Positions 58,813 to 64,000 of a stretch of 64,000 nt of DNA are shown here, piece by piece. The notes beneath the pieces were generated by a model that ran no database searches, was not told where the DNA came from, and worked only from the letters and a program-made list of their open reading frames with translations. This DNA comes from Ailanthus altissimus (lineage: Eukaryota > Streptophyta > Magnoliopsida > Sapindales > Simaroubaceae), in the NCBI GenBank assembly GCA_946807835.1, contig OX327684.1, positions 31,060,501-31,124,500 of the forward strand, given 5' to 3'. The position numbers and the translations under genes were made by a program. Positions within the stretch are counted from its first letter, which is position 1, and each line of letters starts with the position of its first letter.

Positions 58813-60677
58813 ATGGATCATTCGGCTTCAAGAGAAAGAGAGCTTGAAGTAGATCTTGAAAGTGGTGGGACGACCAGTGAGGAGGACGGAACCAAGGATC
58901 TGGTTTCAACAAATAGGCAAACAAATGGTATATTCGACTGGGTTTGGACTAGGCGTTTTAGCATTGGTGATTCAATCAATGGTAAATGTGGCATGAACTC
59001 GTACAGCAATTCATCAAAATTTGGTGAGGCTGTGAATGAGAATGAAGAGTTGCTATTAGACAAGAGTTCAGAAGATGAAAACAAAGAAAATGCCACCTTT
59101 TTAGTGAAGAAGAGTGTGGAAGGGAAACGTAAAAAGAACAACTCTAGAAAACCCCCAAAGCCACCACGGCCTCCTAATGGTCCGTCACTAGATGCTGCAG
59201 ACCAGAAGTTGGTGAAGGAGATAGCTGAGCTTGCCATGAGAAAGCGTGCCAGGATTGAAAGAATCAAAGCATTGAAGAAAATGAAAGTGGCGAAGTCATC
59301 AACTTCATTCAGTAATCTATCTGCCATGCTCATCACGCTTCTCTTCTGTCTCATTATTATCTTTCAAGGTACAATGGCATCTATGAGTCTGATTGTTTTC
59401 TATTTGATCTTTTGTTATGTACATTACAATTCATGTTAATCTAGTTCAGTTTGTTTGTAAGCTATATATGATTCTAGACAACTTCCAGAATAGATCCTCA
59501 ATAACTCACTATTGTATTTTCAGTTTTGTATCAAACTTCTCTTTATTTTTGTAGTGTGTGTAAAATCTGTTGGACATGTAAACTTTTGTTCAGAATAAAA
59601 TTGAATTGGTTAAACCTATTGTTGTTTCAGATCTACCTTCAATTTTCAAGTTTTTTGGGTTTTCATATATGATGCAGGGCACCTCTCTGTGGCCCAATTC
59701 AATTTTGTAGTTCCACCAATAGCAAGCCCTTTCATTTGGGCTTTGAGAACATAACAATGAGTTCACAGTTTGCGCAATTCCCTCATTAATAACTTCCTTA
59801 GGCAGACACTGTTTCGTTGCTTTGTTTTAATAGGAAAAGTACTAAAGTAAAAGACAGGAAGGCTACCATTTGGCTGTGATGTCAGTCTTGGGTGATCGTA
59901 CATAAACTTAAAACAGTCTGTAGGCTTTTTGCTCTTTGTTTGGGAATAAGAAGGAAAAAGATGCTTTGAGCATTTTATATATCAAACAATGTGCTTTGGA
60001 ACATATTGAGGGACTGTTTTTTCTAGAAATGAAAATTTTCTTGTTAGGAATCCATTTTCTACACAAAACTAAAGTTTTTTGTAGTACTTGACCTTTTGGT
60101 CCCCGTATGCCTTCCCAGATACTAGGTTTCTTGGTGTCTACTATGAAAGATGATATGAAATGAGTTCAATTCCTTGGTATTTCAAACTCATTTCAACCCT
60201 ATGTAGAGAAACGAAGTTGGGATTGTCTCTCCTTGATAAGTTATGCTGTCTGCCCGATGACACCAGTATCCCGGTTGTGTTTTACATTGTGGAAACTTTG
60301 ATCACAGGATTATTCTCTGGAAGCAGCAGAAGTGTGAACATGAACGGATCTCCTGCACCAGCAGTCACTGCAAGTGAAAGTCTGATTTCTGTTCAACTTT
60401 ACAAGAGTTTCTCTGCCAATGAAAGAGATGGACCCGGCTCCAGCTCTATTAAGTGAGTACTCTTGTTCATTCATTTGTTCATTCATATTTTCTACCATGT
60501 CTTGTGAGCAATTAATCATCTTTTTCATGCATCGATTATATATAAGGATCCACGAAAACCATGTCCTCTTTGAGTCTCTCTCTTAAATATCTTATGCTTC
60601 ATTTTCGATTCAGATTGGCAGGAGGGCAAGTTCCTGCTTCGGGTTCTGAGGAAGAACCAAATAAAGCTGACAAATGA
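58813..60677 (+). CDS. uncharacterised plant single-pass membrane protein
   Basis: Three exons, 58813-59368, 60308-60452 and 60614-60677, join in frame to 254 residues with GT-AG borders. The first 165 residues are hydrophilic: acidic at the start, 'FDWVWTRRFS' at 41-50, then 'RKPPKPPRPPNGPSLDAADQ' near 112-131 and a strongly basic helix ('MRKRARIERIKALKKMK', 142-158). One hydrophobic segment (169-184, 'LSAMLITLLFCLIIIF') follows, and the short Ser-rich tail is encoded by exons 2 and 3. The Pro-rich plus basic plus single-membrane-segment layout looks like a conserved plant family of unknown function, but I cannot name it. Basic residues before the membrane segment suggest the N-terminus faces the cytosol. 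Confidence 0.85.
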
Positions 60678-61300
60678 GAGTGCAAAACCATTGACTTAAA
60701 ATTACTCATGGTTCTACATCATGGCATTTAATTTCCATGAAGTTTTGTTCCCTTGTAAATGCGTGCTTGAACTGCACTTGACCCGACTATTATGGTTTCT
60801 GTATATATGTACAGACCACGAATCTTTAGCAGACATCCGTTATAGTTAGGCTTGAACACTTGATTTTATGAAGCGGTTCAGGATGTGAGATGTATCTTTT
60901 TATTTAGGTTCTGTTATAGTTTTTGTTCCTCCTCTTGCCTTTCTGTTATAGTTTCTGTTATACCGCTCTACCTTTACATTTATTTACCGTATCTGTGAAT
61001 TTAAAATTTCTTTTGAACGACACTGCAGGATCTGAGGCTGCTTCTTTTTCCTTTTTATCATTAAATTTATTAGCAGATAGACATTGAGGTCTAAGACTGT
61101 TTTAAAAGAGGAGCTTTCTCTTAAACTAAATCTCCCATTTGCGACCATCTCCATCTTCTACCAAGGTCTAGCTAGAATGAGTGATGTATTGATACGAGTT
61201 ACTTGTTGCTCAAATAGCTCGATCAGGTTAATAAACACCACACAAAATCTGATGGATGCAAAATGTAAAATCTGTCACTTCCGCCTCCATTAAATATGCA
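60678..61300. other. 3' flank of the membrane-protein gene
   Basis: 3' UTR to about 60900, then spacer. Nothing further recognised. Confidence 0.5.
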
Positions 61301-61384
61301 TTATGCATATATAGAATGTTGGTATTGTAGACGGGCACACTCCTCGTAAATCTGTTCATCAGAGGAATCCGGGGGTTCCTCATA
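61301..61384 (-). pseudogene. exon-like relic, unknown gene
   Basis: After an acceptor-like 'cccctag' on the minus strand, 27 codons read 'YEEPPDSSDEQIYEECARLQ' and seven more to a TAA stop. The acidic, Ser-Asp-rich composition looks like true protein sequence. The adjoining upstream stretch (61385-61539) is open in another frame with four closely spaced Cys. It may be the last exon of a lost or frameshifted gene. The family was not recognised. Confidence 0.3.
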
Positions 61385-61539
61385 CTAGGGGAGCTTCTAC
61401 TTGAACACTGGGCGTGATGGCCCGTAAATCTTTTACACTGAGCAATTATCGGGCATGATCTACACACAATATGATTATGCCCTGCGTCTATTTTGACACA
61501 CTTTGAATCCATTAAGCAAACGTGGAGTGATATTTTCAA

Positions 61540-64000
61540 TGAGCAAAAAAATTGGTTTTCTTGAAATTATAGGTAGCTTGATGTGTTGTTTTACTATTAA
61601 GTAGCGAAAGAAAGATGAACGGTCCACTAATCACGTGTTGAATCTATTTAATAATAAATTAATCACAAACATCATGCGCTGTTTAAGATAATTTAAAGAT
61701 TGTATAAATTATATGGTGCGTTGCGACCATACCGGAATTTCATTGAATTAAAGAAAAACGATAAGTTCAGATTGGGGGTGTTCATAATTGACATATAATA
61801 GTATCAAGTTAAAGCTGACTGATCACTGATCCTGCAATATCAAGATCGATCTATACATGCCCATATCCTGCAAGTACGCGATTGTTCTTGCGAAATGGTC
61901 AATGGGGAACTCCTTTTTGATTCTTTTGGGTGCATTTATTGTGATAAAGAGAACTACAAATTTTGAAGACGAGATCATGAAATTCCGGGCATTCACATTC
62001 TCGATCACAAATTTTCTATATACGTTCACACCCTTTTGGTTTGAAGTTCTTGATCTCTAGAGATATCCATATGCATGAAATTAATTTATAAATCTAGATA
62101 AACATTGAACCATCCTTAATAGTGAATGGTCCATCCATTACTATGCCATTTTTAGTCACATCCTCAGCATCTCCATCCTTGAACATTATGGAAGTATACC
62201 CATTTTTGGGAAATACAAGACTCAACCTCCCTTAAAAGCTATCTCTTTTAATAAAGGCAGCATGGGATTTGGGGTCCATTTCTTTTCTTTCCTCTGCTTA
62301 ACTATTATTCTTTCCCAAATTCTAATCCACAGACAATGCGTGCATGCTCAAAGGACATGAGCATATTCCGGGGGGATATAAACAAAAACGCGGTCTGTTA
62401 AACTCTTTAACTTTTAATTTATCACACTTTATAAATCTCGTTGACATCTATTTATTTTTTCTTATTTCTCCCATATATGTTACCTTCAAGAACATTATAA
62501 GAACAAATTAAAAAAAGAAAAGAAAAGAATCGTGAATCATTGACTACCCATAATGTTGTGACATGCATATAGGACCTTGCCAAAAGTAATAAAACTACAA
62601 ATAAAAAATTAGAGAGAGAGAGAAAGAATGGGCGGACGACCAATCGCCATCTAAATTCTAATACCATATCACAGGCTGTTGAACTCAAGCTCCTTTTTTA
62701 TATCAAACAACTAGAATTACTAATAATTATGGTATAGTATCCTCAATGTTATCGTTTTGCAATTAACTTATATTTGGCAACGAACGTCAAAACTGGGAAA
62801 TCCAAAACCCTAGCTCTCTTGTTCTTACTACATGCTTGGTTAACTTTTTAGTAGGTGCATGCAGAAGCAGAACCCTCGTGTTCACTAATGCTAAGCTGTA
62901 TACGCGCTTTGACTTGAAAAAGTGAAGTCTAATAAATTGACATGCTTGCTTATCCGACCTGAACTATTGCCTTGTTAAATGCCAAAATTCAGTTTATTTT
63001 ACCTGAAAAACAGTTGGCAATTGGCATTGCGTGCGTGGACCCCTGATCCTACTTCAATGCACGTATGGGCATGTAAGCAATTATCAGCCAGTGCCAAAGA
63101 GAGAAAAATGAAAAAGCTTTGTGCTTTCTAAATCACTTCGATTCACTAATGTCATCTCATCAGCACCCGGTCGAGCTTAAAAATGCAACACTTATTTCTT
63201 ATGATTAAGTGCATCTCGTCACCCCCTTAATTTGTTTTGGTTTTTGAAAGAGAGATAGATTAATTAGTTAACAAGTCTACTTAGATTTAGGTTTAATATA
63301 ATTTCACATTCTATTCCATCGGTTTGAGATGTAGTATAGTTCCAAAATATAAAAAACACCAACAATTTTGATCTTTAAATGTAAGTGCTCCTCTACTTTA
63401 ATGGTTACACTTGTGATATGCATCATATTGATTATAATTATGATGTTACCCTTCAAGTAATTTGTGTAGATACAGCAACGGAATTAGCTCCAACATATAA
63501 TACTAAAAAATTCTTTGAGTGTTTAATTATTTTTCTCTTAGACAATTTGTATCTCTTATTTTAACAACATATAATATATAAGTATTGATTTATATACCTT
63601 ATCTTAATAGGATAAAATTAACTTATATTTTAATTTTTTAATTTTTTTTACAATGATTTTTTTTTAATATTTCAAAGGATTTAAATATTGTAAATAATCT
63701 TATTTGTCATGTATTTTCACTAAAATTTTATAATAATTTTAATTCATTAACAACACTAAGTTTTTATTTATCTTTTCTCCGCTTTAGATCTACATGTGCT
63801 TTAAAGTGAATTTAATTTTAATAACAAATTTTAATTAATTTCAATAATTTAAAATTAATAATAGTTGAATTATATATTTTGAGACATCACTGAACGCAAC
63901 TTCAATAGTGTATTATATTTTATTATTAATTTTTTATTTATATACTATATAAGGCTCATTATATATTCCAATATAAGATATAATTTTTTTTTCGAATAAA
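61540..64000. other. intergenic, AT-rich
   Basis: No gene or clear mobile element recognised. Open frames are short and match nothing known. The last 700 bp are extremely AT-rich. Confidence 0.5.

Overview
The window is nuclear DNA from a flowering plant, most likely a eudicot. The evidence is intron-rich genes with GT-AG splicing, very AT-rich spacers, Ty1/copia-type and other LTR retrotransposon debris, MITE-like repeats, and plant-only protein families (WRKY, plant atypical bHLH, FCA-type RRM/WW protein). No rRNA, tRNA, CRISPR or prokaryotic feature was seen. The species could not be fixed from sequence alone.

Layout from left to right. 1-2.9 kb: 3' part of a decayed Ty1/copia element (integrase, reverse transcriptase, RNase H, PPT, 3' LTR). 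4.05-4.47 kb: intronless UPBEAT1-like atypical bHLH gene. 4.5-20 kb: gene-free AT-rich DNA with dispersed repeats. This holds a non-autonomous LTR element on the minus strand (about 13.42-17.91 kb) that itself carries an inserted 1.57 kb LTR, and a small direct-repeat pair at 18.7-20.1 kb. 21.1-22.8 kb: WRKY23-type gene in three exons, with a W-box cluster, TATA box and a short uORF. 26.1-32.8 kb, minus strand: FCA-like gene with 14 modelled exons encoding two RRMs, a Gln-rich stretch and a WW domain. 33.1-38.3 kb: MITE-like repeats, one of them split by a 2.76 kb solo LTR with a perfect target-site duplication (TSD), then AT-rich repeats. 39.2-41.9 kb: CCHC zinc-knuckle gene. 43.2-45.1 kb: two damaged tandem copies of a 3'-5' exonuclease-domain gene. 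45.7-56.4 kb: a nested retrotransposon complex. 58.8-60.7 kb: three-exon gene for a single-pass membrane protein. 60.7-64 kb: spacer with one exon-like relic.

The nested complex is the clearest structural story. A minus-strand copia-type element (about 45,738-56,376) keeps gag and the start of pol but has lost RT. Solo LTR 'L' (47,814-52,404, TSD ATAAG) sits in its protease-coding region. Solo LTR 'R' of the same family (49,881-52,289, TSD CATTA) sits inside L in the opposite orientation, so a giant inverted repeat is formed. A 2.84 kb solo LTR 'B' (53,471-56,308, TSD CAATA) sits inside the element's 5' LTR. LTR 'A' (33,685-36,441, TSD TAATT), 17 kb away, is a second copy of B's family in the opposite orientation and is much more decayed by C-to-T type changes.

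The low-copy genes look like an ancestral block. From memory, close relatives of the bHLH, WRKY and FCA-like genes are neighbours on Arabidopsis chromosome 2 (At2g47260-At2g47310), and the zinc-knuckle gene's relative lies beside WRKY68 on the duplicated chromosome 3 segment (At3g62330-At3g62340). The functions suggested are root growth and auxin-related transcription (UPB1-like, WRKY23), RNA processing (FCA-like, zinc-knuckle) and one uncharacterised membrane protein. They share ancestry of position rather than one pathway.
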